The position numbers were made by a program, and so were the translations under genes. Positions 8,851 through 17,592 of a stretch of 64,000 nucleotides of DNA are shown in pieces. Below the pieces are notes generated by a model that was not told the DNA's origin, did not search any database, and was given only the letters and a program-made list of their open reading frames with translations. Within the stretch, counting starts at the first letter, position 1. The number at the start of each line of letters is the position of its first letter. The stretch spans positions 1 through 64,000 of the forward strand of contig CANLSQ010000003.1 of assembly GCA_947493955.1 (NCBI GenBank). Reading direction: 5' to 3'. Origin of the DNA: an uncultured Sphingomonadaceae bacterium (GTDB taxonomy: Bacteria > Pseudomonadota > Alphaproteobacteria > Sphingomonadales > Sphingomonadaceae).

Positions 8851-10554
8851 TTAGTCGTCCTTTTTCTTGAGCGCTTCGCCAAGAATGTCGCCAAGGCTGG
8901 CACCGGAGTCGGTAGAACCAAACTGTTCGACTGCCTGTTTCTCTTCGGCCAGCTGATGGGCTTTGATTGAGAAATTCGGCTTCTTGGAACGATCGAAACC
9001 GGTAACCATCGCGTCGACCTTCTGGCCAACCTGGAAACGGTCAGGACGCTGCTCATCACGATCACGGCCAAGGTCGGTCCGTTTGATAAAGCCGGTGACG
9101 CCATCGTCGCCAACCTGTACTTCAAGACCGCCATCGCGAACTTCAAGCACGGTAACGGTGGTGACCGAACCTTTCTTGAGACCGCCCGTGTCGCTTCCGC
9201 CAACCGCAGGTGCACCTTTTTCAAGCTGCTTCATGCCCAGTGAAATACGCTCTTTCTCAACATCAATGTCGAGAACGATGGCTTTCACTTCTTCACCTTT
9301 ATGATGCAGGTTCAAAGCGTCTTCGCCGGAAATGCCCCATGCGATGTCTGACATGTGGACCATGCCGTCAACGTCGCCTTCAAGGCCGATGAACAGACCG
9401 AATTCGGTGGCGTTCTTGACTTCGCCTTGAACCGTGCTGCCAACGGGATGTGTATCGGCAAAGTCGGTCCACGGGTTGGATTGAGCCTGTTTGAGGCCCA
9501 GCGAAATGCGGCGTTTCTCTGTATCGACTTCCAGAACGATCACATCCACTTCCTGAGAGGTGGAGACGATTTTGCCAGGATGTACGTTTTTCTTGGTCCA
9601 GCTCATTTCGGAAACGTGGACAAGACCTTCAATGCCGGCTTCCAGCTCAACAAACGCACCATATTCGGTGATGTTGGTAACCGAACCGGTCAGTTTTGTG
9701 CCAACGGCATATTTCTCGGAAGCGGCATCCCAAGGATCGCTTTCAAGCTGTTTCATGCCAAGCGAGATACGCTGCGTGTCTTTGTTGATCTTGATGATCT
9801 GGACTTTCAGCGTATCGCCGATGTTGATCATCTCGTTCGGGTGATTGACCCGCTTGTAGCTAAGATCGGTGACGTGGAGCAGGCCGTCAATGCCGCCCAG
9901 GTCAACAAAGGCACCATAATCGGTGATGTTTTTCACAACGCCTTCGGTAACCTGACCTTCAGCCAGAGACTCAATAAGTCCGCTGCGCTGTTCTGCGCGC
10001 GTCTCTTCGAGGATCGCGCGGCGTGATACAACGATGTTGCCACGCTTGCGGTCCATCTTCAGGATCTGGAAAGGCTGTGAAATGTCCATCAGCGGCGTTA
10101 CGTCGCGCACGGGGCGGACATCAACCTGACTGCCGGGCAGGAAGGCTACGGCGCCGTCAAGATCAACCGTGAAGCCGCCTTTGACGCGTCCGAAGATAAT
10201 ACCGTCAACGCGGTTGCCTTCGTCATATTCTTTTTCAAGCTTGTCCCAGCTGGCTTCGCGGCGTGCGCGATCGCGGGACAGCATGGCTTCGCCGTTCACA
10301 TTTTCGATGCGATCGACATATACTTCGACTTCATCGCCAACATTCAGGTCAGCTTTTTGACCGGGAGCGGCGAATTCGCGCAGCGCCACACGGCCTTCTG
10401 ATTTCAAGCCCACATCGATGACAGCCATGTCATTTTCGATGCCGACAACGGTGCCTTTGACCACGCGGCCTTCAAAGCCTTGATCTTCACCGCCAATTGA
10501 TTCGTTTAAAAGTGCCGCGAAATCGTCGCGACTGGGAAATGCCGTAGAGGCCAT
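8851..10554 (-). CDS. rpsA: 30S ribosomal protein S1
   Basis: A 567-residue protein built of six S1 (OB-fold) repeats. The later repeats have the clear pattern G.V.NITEYGAFVEL..GIEGLVHVSEMSW. It binds mRNA and docks it on the small ribosomal subunit. The ATG at 10554 (MASTAFPSRDD) is chosen because AAGGAAC lies just upstream and the first S1 repeat starts soon after; the open frame extends 65 codons upstream without family similarity. It lies downstream of cmk, the classic cmk-rpsA-ihfB order. The C-terminus ends in an acidic/lysine tail (EALKKKDD). Confidence 0.97.
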   Translation of the reverse strand: MASTAFPSRDDFAALLNESIGGEDQGFEGRVVKGTVVGIENDMAVIDVGLKSEGRVALREFAAPGQKADLNVGDEVEVYVDRIENVNGEAMLSRDRARREASWDKLEKEYDEGNRVDGIIFGRVKGGFTVDLDGAVAFLPGSQVDVRPVRDVTPLMDISQPFQILKMDRKRGNIVVSRRAILEETRAEQRSGLIESLAEGQVTEGVVKNITDYGAFVDLGGIDGLLHVTDLSYKRVNHPNEMINIGDTLKVQIIKINKDTQRISLGMKQLESDPWDAASEKYAVGTKLTGSVTNITEYGAFVELEAGIEGLVHVSEMSWTKKNVHPGKIVSTSQEVDVIVLEVDTEKRRISLGLKQAQSNPWTDFADTHPVGSTVQGEVKNATEFGLFIGLEGDVDGMVHMSDIAWGISGEDALNLHHKGEEVKAIVLDIDVEKERISLGMKQLEKGAPAVGGSDTGGLKKGSVTTVTVLEVRDGGLEVQVGDDGVTGFIKRTDLGRDRDEQRPDRFQVGQKVDAMVTGFDRSKKPNFSIKAHQLAEEKQAVEQFGSTDSGASLGDILGEALKKKDD

Positions 10555-10761
10555 ATAAGAGTTCCTTAACAGATATTTTTTCGGGCCAAGCGGTTGGTTC
10601 CGCTGGTCTTGGACCAAAACATGACTGGCACCGCATGTGACAGCCATATCCCCCAGAAAACGGCCATAAACTGGCAACACGAAGAGTGAGGCGCAAATAG
10701 CAAAAGCTGCGCCATAGCCGGAGCGGTGCTTTACCGTTCCGTCTGACACATTATCTTTTTG

Positions 10762-11406
10762 CTATGCCGGATCTTTGTCGCGCCGGCGGCTTATCTTCGC
10801 ATTCACCAAGGCAATTGCCTGTTGAACGGCGTCGCCTATAGTCAAATCGGTCGTATCAAGCAAGTCCGCATCTTCCGCGGGCTTGAGCGGCGCCGTGACA
10901 CGGCTGCGGTCCCGTTCGTCGCGTTTCAGGATATCAGCGAGGATATCATCAAAGTTCACCTTCTCGCCGCGGCGCTTCATTTCTTCGAAACGGCGGACGG
11001 CCCGAGCTTCCGATGAAGCTGTGACGAACAGCTTCACATCGGCATCCGGCGCGATCACGGTACCGATATCGCGGCCATCCAGAACGGCGCCCGCCGGTTG
11101 ATAGGCAAAATCTTTCTGCCGCTTGTCCAGCGCACGGCGGACCTCGGGGTGGACCGAGACACGGCTGGCGAGACCACCGACGGCTTCGCTGCGCAGGCCC
11201 GGCTCATTGAGCAATGCGCCATCAAACATGCACGCCTTGAGCGCATGATCCGGATTATCGGCATTTCCGCGCTGTTCCCGCAGGGTCCAGCCAACCGCGC
11301 GATAGAGCAGGCCGGTGTCGAGAAAGGGCAGGGCAAAATGCTTCGCCAGCTCTTTGGAGATCGTGCCTTTCCCTGAGGCCGTAGGGCCATCGACCGCGAT
11401 GATCAT
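10762..11406 (-). CDS. cmk: Cytidylate kinase
   Basis: A 214-residue P-loop kinase that phosphorylates CMP and dCMP with ATP. The Walker A motif GPTASGKGTI is at about residues 7-16, and LDGRDIGTVIAPDA is the family's substrate-binding signature. The ATG at 11406 overlaps the stop region of the upstream membrane gene by four bases (ATGA), and the P-loop fits this start. It belongs to a compact run aroA, membrane gene, cmk, then rpsA after 207 bases. Confidence 0.96.
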   Translation of the reverse strand: MIIAVDGPTASGKGTISKELAKHFALPFLDTGLLYRAVGWTLREQRGNADNPDHALKACMFDGALLNEPGLRSEAVGGLASRVSVHPEVRRALDKRQKDFAYQPAGAVLDGRDIGTVIAPDADVKLFVTASSEARAVRRFEEMKRRGEKVNFDDILADILKRDERDRSRVTAPLKPAEDADLLDTTDLTIGDAVQQAIALVNAKISRRRDKDPA

Positions 11407-11663
11407 GGCCGCTGCTCCGTTCGCCCTTGATAGGCTTTCCACAGGCCGCCCAAGGCGATGCCGATCCAGACGATTTCAAGCAGCAGGGATGCGAGATTGA
11501 AATGCACCATCAGTGATAGGGTGAGCAGAAGCGCGCCGATCAGGTTGGTGCCATTATAGATAAATGCGTTCACGTTTCGGGCATAGACGTTGTAGGCGTA
11601 GGCCGAGACAATCAATATGCTGCCCAATATGCCGATCACGTTGGCGGAAAAATCACCGAGCAT
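11403..11663 (-). CDS. Small membrane protein, CBU_0592-like
   Basis: An 86-residue protein with about three hydrophobic segments (residues 8-25, 35-55, 57-75). The pattern resembles the CBU_0592 family of small membrane proteins, named from memory; no function is established. It is tightly coupled: its ATG shares one base with the aroA stop (TGATG) and its end overlaps the cmk start by four bases. Confidence 0.7.
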   Translation of the reverse strand: MLGDFSANVIGILGSILIVSAYAYNVYARNVNAFIYNGTNLIGALLLTLSLMVHFNLASLLLEIVWIGIALGGLWKAYQGRTEQRP

Positions 11664-13030
11664 CAGGATGCCAATGCCTCCATGAGATCGGCAAAGCCGG
11701 GAAAGCTCGTTTCGGCCGGTGTGATATCATCTATTGTCAGACCCGCATCGGTGACCAGACCGGCCACTGCGAAACTCATCGCGATCCGGTGGTCAAGAGC
11801 TGTCTCGATTGCAGACTTGTTGGTGCCGCCAGGCAATGGTTCACCGCCGCTTCCGGTAATGGTCAGGCCATCTTCTTTTTCCGTTGGTTCGACACCAATG
11901 ACGCGCAGGCCTTCTGCCATCTGGCTGAGGCGATCGGATTCCTTGATGCGCAGTTCATGCAGGCCGCTGGTCGTCGTTGTTCCTTCGGCCAGCGCAGCGG
12001 CGATAAACAGGACCGGAAATTCATCAATCATGCTGGGCGCGACCTCTGCCGGCACGTCAATGCCGGCCAGCTTGCTGTGTTTCACATGAATATCCGCAAC
12101 CGGCTCGCCGCCAACGGTACGTTTTTTCTTGAAGCTGATATCGCCGCCCATCTGCTGCAATATGGTGAACAGGCCAGCGCGGGTTGGATTGATACCGACA
12201 TTCTCGACCACGATATCCGAGCCCGGCACCAGCAAAGCAGCCACGACCGGGAAAGCGGCAGAGGATGGATCTCCGGGCACCTTGATCTTTTGCGGTGACA
12301 ATTCGGCTTCACCGGTCAACGAGATGATCCGGCTGCCCTCCTGGTCTGTCTCTACCGTCAGATCGGCGCCAAAGCCTTTCAGCATGGTTTCGCTATGATC
12401 CCGGGTGGGAACCGGTTCGATTACGCGCGTAACACCCGGCATATTTAATCCGGCGAGCAGGATCGCCGATTTGACCTGTGCTGACGCCACCGGCAGGCGG
12501 TATTCGATCGGCACCGCCGGGCACAGACCGCGCACGGCAAGCGGCAGACACGCTTTGCCGTCAGATGACATCCGCGCGGTAAATTCTGCGCCCATGTCGG
12601 ACAGCGGCTCAATCACCCGGCCCATTGGCCGCCTGGAAAGGCTGGCATCACCGGTGAAGGTCACGCTGATATCATGAGAGGCAACCAGACCCATAAGCAG
12701 GCGCACGGAGGTTCCGCTATTGCCGAGGTCGATGGCGGTATCTGGCTGCATTAATCCGCCAACACCGACACCGTGCACTGTCCAGATGTCGCCCTTTTTC
12801 TCGATGGTGGCGCCCATGGCCCGCAATGCGGCGGCGGTCGCCAGAACATCTTCCCCCTCTAGCAGACCGGTAATCTGGCTCTTGCCGACCGCAAGGGCGG
12901 AGAGAATCAGCGAGCGGTGGGAAATGGATTTATCGCCCGGCACCGTTGTGCGGCCCGTTAAAGCGCCACCGGGAGCGAATGAAGCAGGCTTGGCTTCCAC
13001 TATGGTCTGATTTGTCGGTTTGCTGGTCAT
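11663..13030 (-). CDS. aroA: 3-phosphoshikimate 1-carboxyvinyltransferase (EPSP synthase)
   Basis: A 455-residue enzyme that joins shikimate-3-phosphate and phosphoenolpyruvate in aromatic amino acid synthesis. Visible motifs are PGDKSISHRS near the N-terminus, GNSGTSVRLLMG, GDASLSRRPMGR, PTRDHSETML and IKESDRLSQMA. The overall sequence recalls the class II enzymes of alphaproteobacteria, but the position that is Ala in the glyphosate-tolerant CP4 enzyme is Gly here (NSGTS), so tolerance by that route is not expected. It is first in the aroA, membrane gene, cmk run. Confidence 0.96.
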   Translation of the reverse strand: MTSKPTNQTIVEAKPASFAPGGALTGRTTVPGDKSISHRSLILSALAVGKSQITGLLEGEDVLATAAALRAMGATIEKKGDIWTVHGVGVGGLMQPDTAIDLGNSGTSVRLLMGLVASHDISVTFTGDASLSRRPMGRVIEPLSDMGAEFTARMSSDGKACLPLAVRGLCPAVPIEYRLPVASAQVKSAILLAGLNMPGVTRVIEPVPTRDHSETMLKGFGADLTVETDQEGSRIISLTGEAELSPQKIKVPGDPSSAAFPVVAALLVPGSDIVVENVGINPTRAGLFTILQQMGGDISFKKKRTVGGEPVADIHVKHSKLAGIDVPAEVAPSMIDEFPVLFIAAALAEGTTTTSGLHELRIKESDRLSQMAEGLRVIGVEPTEKEDGLTITGSGGEPLPGGTNKSAIETALDHRIAMSFAVAGLVTDAGLTIDDITPAETSFPGFADLMEALAS

Positions 13031-13210
13031 TTACGGGCTTTTTATGCGGTCATATGCGGTTGAACTGCACATGATTCGTTTCAGGATGTGAAACGGCTTT
13101 TGACAGCGCGGCTCAGCTATGGCAAGGCGCGGCCAAATTGATTGATCGATTCCGTAAATCTTGCGAGCGGTCATAATATATTACTGACAAATAAGGATTT
13201 GGAACCAGCC

Positions 13211-13537
13211 ATGGTGAAGCCAGAATGGGGCACGAAGAGAACTTGCCCGAAATGCGGAACACGTTTTTACGATTTGGGTAAAGAAGACCCGGTCAATTGC
13301 ATCGAATGTGGTGAAACGTGGACGCCGGAACCCGGCCTGAAATCCAAACAGCCCATGCCGTTTGAAGAAGCGCCGAAGAAAGACGCCAAAAAAGAAGACG
13401 AAGTGGCCGATGATGATCTGGACATCAACATCGACGATGATGAGCCTTCACCGGATAATGAAGTCGATTTGGGCGGCGATGATGACCTGGGTGTCACCAA
13501 AGGCAAGGGTGACGACGACGACAACGCTGAAACCTGA
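13211..13537 (+). CDS. FYDLN acid domain protein (TIGR02300 type)
   Basis: A 108-residue protein. The N-terminal 45 residues hold a probable zinc ribbon with two CxxC pairs (CPKCGTRFYDL and CIECGETW). The rest is lysine-rich and then strongly acidic (DDDLDINIDDDE, GDDDLG, GDDDDNAE). The FYDL motif names this alphaproteobacterial family, whose role is not known. The start at 13211 is chosen because family members begin MVKPEWGTKR. It is divergent from aroA and followed by tRNA-Ala. Confidence 0.88.
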   Translation: MVKPEWGTKRTCPKCGTRFYDLGKEDPVNCIECGETWTPEPGLKSKQPMPFEEAPKKDAKKEDEVADDDLDINIDDDEPSPDNEVDLGGDDDLGVTKGKGDDDDNAET

Positions 13538-13619
13538 TCGGGAAACTTGATTTTGATGCGTGCAGGCACCATTTGGGGCTTGCAATAAGCGGCGCGCTTG
13601 GATTAAACGCGCCGCATAA

Positions 13620-13695
13620 GGGGCCTTAGCTCAGCTGGGAGAGCGCTTCGCTGGCAGCGAAGAGGTCAGCGGTTCGATCCCGCTAGGCTCCACCA
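13620..13695 (+). tRNA. tRNA-Ala (anticodon GGC)
   Basis: A 76-base cloverleaf: acceptor GGGGCCT pairs with AGGCTCC (one G-T pair), D arm AGCTCAGCTGGGAGAGC, anticodon arm CTTCG-CTGGCAG-CGAAG with anticodon GGC, T arm around GGTTCGATCC, encoded CCA. Confidence 0.97.
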
Positions 13696-13741
13696 ATTTT
13701 CAGGAACAGAGCCGATCCGGGGGATCGGCGGCCTGAAAATT
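13695..13741 (+). terminator. Long palindrome directly after tRNA-Ala
   Basis: Two nested perfect stems: outer arms AATTTTCAGG/CCTGAAAATT (10 bp) and inner arms GCCGATCC/GGATCGGC (8 bp), closed by GGG. The left arm begins at the last base of the tRNA CCA. No T run follows, so it may be a processing or termination structure rather than a standard terminator. Confidence 0.55.
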
Positions 13742-13818
13742 CCCGCAGCGCAAGCAAGGGCCCGGAGCGGGCGGCACTCGCAACCTTTTTCCAGCTGTAG
13801 CGAGTATACACCCATCCA

Positions 13819-15003
13819 ATGACCAAATCCCCAACCCCCTATGACGCGATCATCCTTGGTGCCGGCGGCGCTGGCCTGATGTGCGCGGCTGTTGCTGGCC
13901 AACGGGGCCGCAAGGTGCTGCTGATTGATCATGCGGACCAGCCGGGCAAGAAGATCCTGATTTCCGGTGGTGGGCGTTGCAATTTTACCAATATTCATAC
14001 CGCACCTGACCGTTATCTTTCGGCCAACAGGCATTTCGCCAAGTCGGCCCTTAGCCGTTATACTGCGCAAGATTTCATCGCCTTGGTAAACGGCCATAAC
14101 ATCGCGTGGCATGAGAAAACTCTGGGACAATTATTTTGTGACGGTTCAGCAAAGCAGGTCGTAGCGATGCTGATGGACGAATGTCCTGATGACAGTGTGA
14201 CTTTGTCACTGGGTCAATCAGTATCGGACATCCGCCACAGCGATGGCACCTATCAGGTTGACTATGGCAGTGAAGCGGCGACCGCGCCTGCGCTGGTTAT
14301 TGCAACCGGCGGGCCTTCGATCCCGAAAATGGGGGCAACCAGCTTCGCTTATGACATTGCGCGGCAGTTCGGCCTGAAAGTCGTTGAACCGCGCCCCGCT
14401 CTCGTTCCGCTCACTCTTGGCGGTGAAGAAACCCTGTTCCGTTCGCTATCCGGTGTCTCGGCGCCCATTGTCGCAAGTTGCGGCAAAACCGCTTTTCGCG
14501 AAGCCGCGTTGTTCACGCACAAAGGACTATCCGGTCCAGCGATATTGCAAATTTCATCCTATTGGCGACACGGCGATCCGGTTGGCGTTGACTTTCTGCC
14601 TGACCTAAAGCCTGACTGGTTGACGAAATTGAAGCGGGAAGCGCCCCGTCTTACTCTAAGCAGGGCTGTAAACGCGCATTTGCCAGCCCGTCTTTCCGAA
14701 ACCCTTTTGGAGCGGATCGCACTGTCAGGCGACCTGGGCAATCTTGCTGATCGCAAATTGGAAGAAGCGTCTCGGCGATTGTCGAACTGGCGCTTCATGC
14801 CCAATGGCACCGAGGGCTATGCCAAGGCGGAAGTCACCGCCGGGGGCATCAGCACAGGCGAGTTATCGTCCAAAAATATGGAAGCTAGGCAAGTGCCGGG
14901 ACTCTATGCTATTGGCGAGGCCGTAGATGTCACCGGCTGGCTCGGGGGCTATAATTTTCAATGGGCTTGGGCGAGTGGCCATGCTGCCGGTCAGGCACTA
15001 TGA
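13819..15003 (+). CDS. FAD-dependent oxidoreductase, HI0933/YhiN type
   Basis: A 394-residue flavoprotein. The dinucleotide-binding motif ILGAGGAGLMCA is at about residues 12-23. Next come the family motifs GKKILISGGGRCNFTN and, near the end, a second FAD-contact block with LYAIGEAVDVTGWLGGYNFQ. Members of this family (YhiN, BaiN) are flavoproteins whose physiological substrate is mostly unsettled. Length is normal. It lies alone between tRNA-Ala and the helicase gene, so context gives no clue to the substrate. Confidence 0.85.
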   Translation: MTKSPTPYDAIILGAGGAGLMCAAVAGQRGRKVLLIDHADQPGKKILISGGGRCNFTNIHTAPDRYLSANRHFAKSALSRYTAQDFIALVNGHNIAWHEKTLGQLFCDGSAKQVVAMLMDECPDDSVTLSLGQSVSDIRHSDGTYQVDYGSEAATAPALVIATGGPSIPKMGATSFAYDIARQFGLKVVEPRPALVPLTLGGEETLFRSLSGVSAPIVASCGKTAFREAALFTHKGLSGPAILQISSYWRHGDPVGVDFLPDLKPDWLTKLKREAPRLTLSRAVNAHLPARLSETLLERIALSGDLGNLADRKLEEASRRLSNWRFMPNGTEGYAKAEVTAGGISTGELSSKNMEARQVPGLYAIGEAVDVTGWLGGYNFQWAWASGHAAGQAL

Positions 15004-15096
15004 TCCCGCTGCGCAAACTCTTTAGACAACCGATATTCATTACAGACCGCAGGCGATTGGCATTTCCGCGCGGCTTTCAATCTTTGCCACGGAAAT

Positions 15097-17106
15097 ATGA
15101 ACATGCCTTTCTCCTCAGTATCTCCGCTTCTCGCTGAAGCGCTTGCAAACCGCGAATATGCCAAACCTACAGCCGTACAGGCCGCTGTGCTGGAACCGGA
15201 AACCGAAGGCCGCGACCTTATTGTGTCTGCCCAGACCGGTTCGGGGAAAACGGTTGCCTTTGGTCTGGCCATGGCACCGCAGCTTCTGGACGATAATGGC
15301 CGGTTCCCCTTTCTGGTGGAGCCGCTGGCTCTCGTGATCGCACCGACGCGCGAGCTGGCCTTGCAGGTCAGCCGGGAACTCAAATGGCTCTATGAGCCAG
15401 CCGGTGTGCAGATTGCGACCTGTGTTGGCGGGATGGATGCTTCCAAAGAAAGACGGACGCTACGCCGCGGTGCCCACGTGATTGTCGGAACGCCAGGCCG
15501 TCTGCGCGACCATCTCGAACGCGGTGCGCTTGACCTCGGCAAGTTGCGCGCGGCTGTGCTCGACGAGGCGGATGAAATGCTCGACATGGGCTTTCGCGAA
15601 GATCTGGAAGAAATTCTCGACGCGACCAGCGAAGACCGCCGGACTTTGCTATTTTCTGCAACCATGCCGAAACCGATTGTCGCGCTGGCAAAAAGGTACC
15701 AACAGGATGCGCTGCGCATCTCTACCGTCGGCGAAGATCGCGGCCATGGTGATATTGCCTATCAGGCGATTACCGTTGCGCCGGCCGATACCGAAAATGC
15801 GGTGGTGAACCTGCTGCGTTTTTACGAGGCGGAATCAGCCATGCTGTTTTGCGCCACCCGGGAAAGTGTCCGCCGCCTGCACGCCAGCCTGGTAGATCGC
15901 GGATTTAGCGCCGTGGCGCTTTCCGGCGAGCATACACAAAGCGAGCGCAATCAGGCGATGCAAGCCCTGCGGGACAAACGTGCGCGGGTATGTGTGGCAA
16001 CCGATGTTGCTGCACGCGGCCTTGACTTGCCGACGCTTAGCCTGGTGATCCATGTGGAGATCCCCCGCGATGCAGAGACGTTGCAGCACCGCTCCGGACG
16101 GACGGGCCGGGCAGGCAAGAAGGGAACAGCGGTATTGGTGGTGCCCTATCAGCGGCGCAAGCGGATTGAATCGATGCTGCGCGGTGCCAAGATCAATGCA
16201 GAATGGAAAGACGCGCCGACGCGCGCGGAAATTCGCAAGAATGATGCTGAACGGTTGATGGAGAAATTGCTCCAGCCCGTTGAAGTGGACGAGGATGATC
16301 AGGAACTGGCGAAGCGCCTGATGGCGGAGAAAACGCCAGAGGAAATCGCTGCCATGCTGGTCCAGTCACATCGCGCAAAAATGCCGGCGCCGGAACAGAT
16401 GCTCGACCGCGGTGCGCAGTCCAAGCCCGCGCCCGGTGGTCCGCGTCCCGGATTTGAGGATACCGTCTGGTTCAAGATGGATGTCGGCCACAACCAACGT
16501 GCCGATGCCCGCTGGATATTACCGGTATTGTGCCGTCGTGGCCACATTACCAAGAACGAAATCGGCGCGATCCGGATCAATGGTGATGATACGCTTTTCG
16601 AGATACCGCGCCGGGTGGTTGACAAGTTTACCAAAGCCATCGCGGAGAAACGCGCAAATGGTGATGACACCGACGATATCACGATCACGCAATTTGAAGG
16701 GACCCCGCGCGAAGCGGCCAAGCGCAATCGCAAGGGCGGGCGCCGTGACAATGCCGGTGGCGGCCGCGACTACAGCAACGCCAAGAAAAAGTTCGGTGGT
16801 AAGAAATTCGGTGCAAAAAAATTCGGCGACCGTAAGTCAGGCGGTGGAAAGTCCGACGCCCGGGATTTCGGCGGCAAGAAAAAATATGGCAACAAGTCGG
16901 ATGACGGCGGCAAACCCTATGTGAAGCGTAAATCTTCGGACAGCCGCGATGCCAAGGGTGAAGGTGATGGCTTTAAGAAAAAGTCCGATTTCAAAGGCGA
17001 CCGCAAATCCGGGCCCAAAGGGGATTTTGGCGGCAAGAAGAAAAAACCTCATCGCGGTAAGCGGCCTTTTGAAGGCAAAAAAGATGGTGGGGCCAGAAAC
17101 GGCTAA
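15097..17106 (+). CDS. DEAD-box RNA helicase with DbpA-type domain and basic tail
   Basis: A 669-residue ATP-dependent RNA helicase. In order: Q-motif region (KPTAVQAAVL), Walker A AQTGSGKT (about 45-52), PTRELALQV, GTPGRLRDH, VLDEADEML, the SAT motif in LLFSATMPKP, then helicase domain 2 with ARGLDLP and HRSGRTGRAG. Residues about 450-530 (WFKMDVG.. to ..IPRRVVDKF) look like the DbpA RNA-binding domain, and the last 120 residues are a Lys/Gly/Asp/Phe-rich tail with repeats such as KKFGGKKFGAKKFG. DbpA and CsdA relatives act in ribosome assembly or cold response; which role applies here is not visible. Confidence 0.92.
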   Translation: MNMPFSSVSPLLAEALANREYAKPTAVQAAVLEPETEGRDLIVSAQTGSGKTVAFGLAMAPQLLDDNGRFPFLVEPLALVIAPTRELALQVSRELKWLYEPAGVQIATCVGGMDASKERRTLRRGAHVIVGTPGRLRDHLERGALDLGKLRAAVLDEADEMLDMGFREDLEEILDATSEDRRTLLFSATMPKPIVALAKRYQQDALRISTVGEDRGHGDIAYQAITVAPADTENAVVNLLRFYEAESAMLFCATRESVRRLHASLVDRGFSAVALSGEHTQSERNQAMQALRDKRARVCVATDVAARGLDLPTLSLVIHVEIPRDAETLQHRSGRTGRAGKKGTAVLVVPYQRRKRIESMLRGAKINAEWKDAPTRAEIRKNDAERLMEKLLQPVEVDEDDQELAKRLMAEKTPEEIAAMLVQSHRAKMPAPEQMLDRGAQSKPAPGGPRPGFEDTVWFKMDVGHNQRADARWILPVLCRRGHITKNEIGAIRINGDDTLFEIPRRVVDKFTKAIAEKRANGDDTDDITITQFEGTPREAAKRNRKGGRRDNAGGGRDYSNAKKKFGGKKFGAKKFGDRKSGGGKSDARDFGGKKKYGNKSDDGGKPYVKRKSSDSRDAKGEGDGFKKKSDFKGDRKSGPKGDFGGKKKKPHRGKRPFEGKKDGGARNG

Positions 17107-17114
17107 ACCGTCTT

Positions 17115-17582
17115 ATGGCCAACGCAATCCCAATATATGTTGATGCAGATGCCTGTCCGGTAAAGGACGAAATCTACCGGGTGGCTTATCGGCACGAACT
17201 GCCCGTAATCATTGTCAGCAACAGCCATTTCCGGATTCCGGTGCATCCGCTGGTCAGCCGCGTGGTGGTGAGCGATGCTTTTGATGCGGCTGATGATTAT
17301 ATTGCCGAGCGGGCATCTGAAGGGACGGTCGTCATCACCGCTGATATCCTGCTGGCTGATCGCTGTATCAAGGCAGGATCGGAAGTACTTGCGCCCAATG
17401 GCAAGCCATTTACCGCAGACTCTATCGGCGGGGCGGTTGCGACGCGGGCGATCATGGCCGACCTGCGCTCCGGTATGGGGACAGAGAATATCGGCGGCCC
17501 GCCACCTTTCACGAAAGCTGACCGGTCGAAATTCCTGTCATCTCTGGATCAGATATTGGTGCGTTTGAAACGTCCTGCCTAA
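17115..17582 (+). CDS. YaiI/YqxD family protein (DUF188, UPF0178)
   Basis: A 155-residue protein that begins IYVDADACPVKDEIYRVA, the hallmark of the family, with TADILLADRC and a GTENIGGP motif later. The fold is PIN-like and some acidic residues could bind metal; the biochemical role is not established. It starts nine bases after the helicase stop codon and is probably co-transcribed with it. Confidence 0.88.
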   Translation: MANAIPIYVDADACPVKDEIYRVAYRHELPVIIVSNSHFRIPVHPLVSRVVVSDAFDAADDYIAERASEGTVVITADILLADRCIKAGSEVLAPNGKPFTADSIGGAVATRAIMADLRSGMGTENIGGPPPFTKADRSKFLSSLDQILVRLKRPA

Positions 17583-17592
17583 TCTGCCGTGA

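Noticed and set aside
9355-10026. A 223-codon plus-strand frame inside rpsA
   Set aside because: It is antisense to S1 repeats and its periodic look comes from the repeats of rpsA.
11564-12298. A 244-codon plus-strand frame inside aroA and its neighbour
   Set aside because: It is antisense to aroA with intact EPSP synthase motifs and has no domain of its own.
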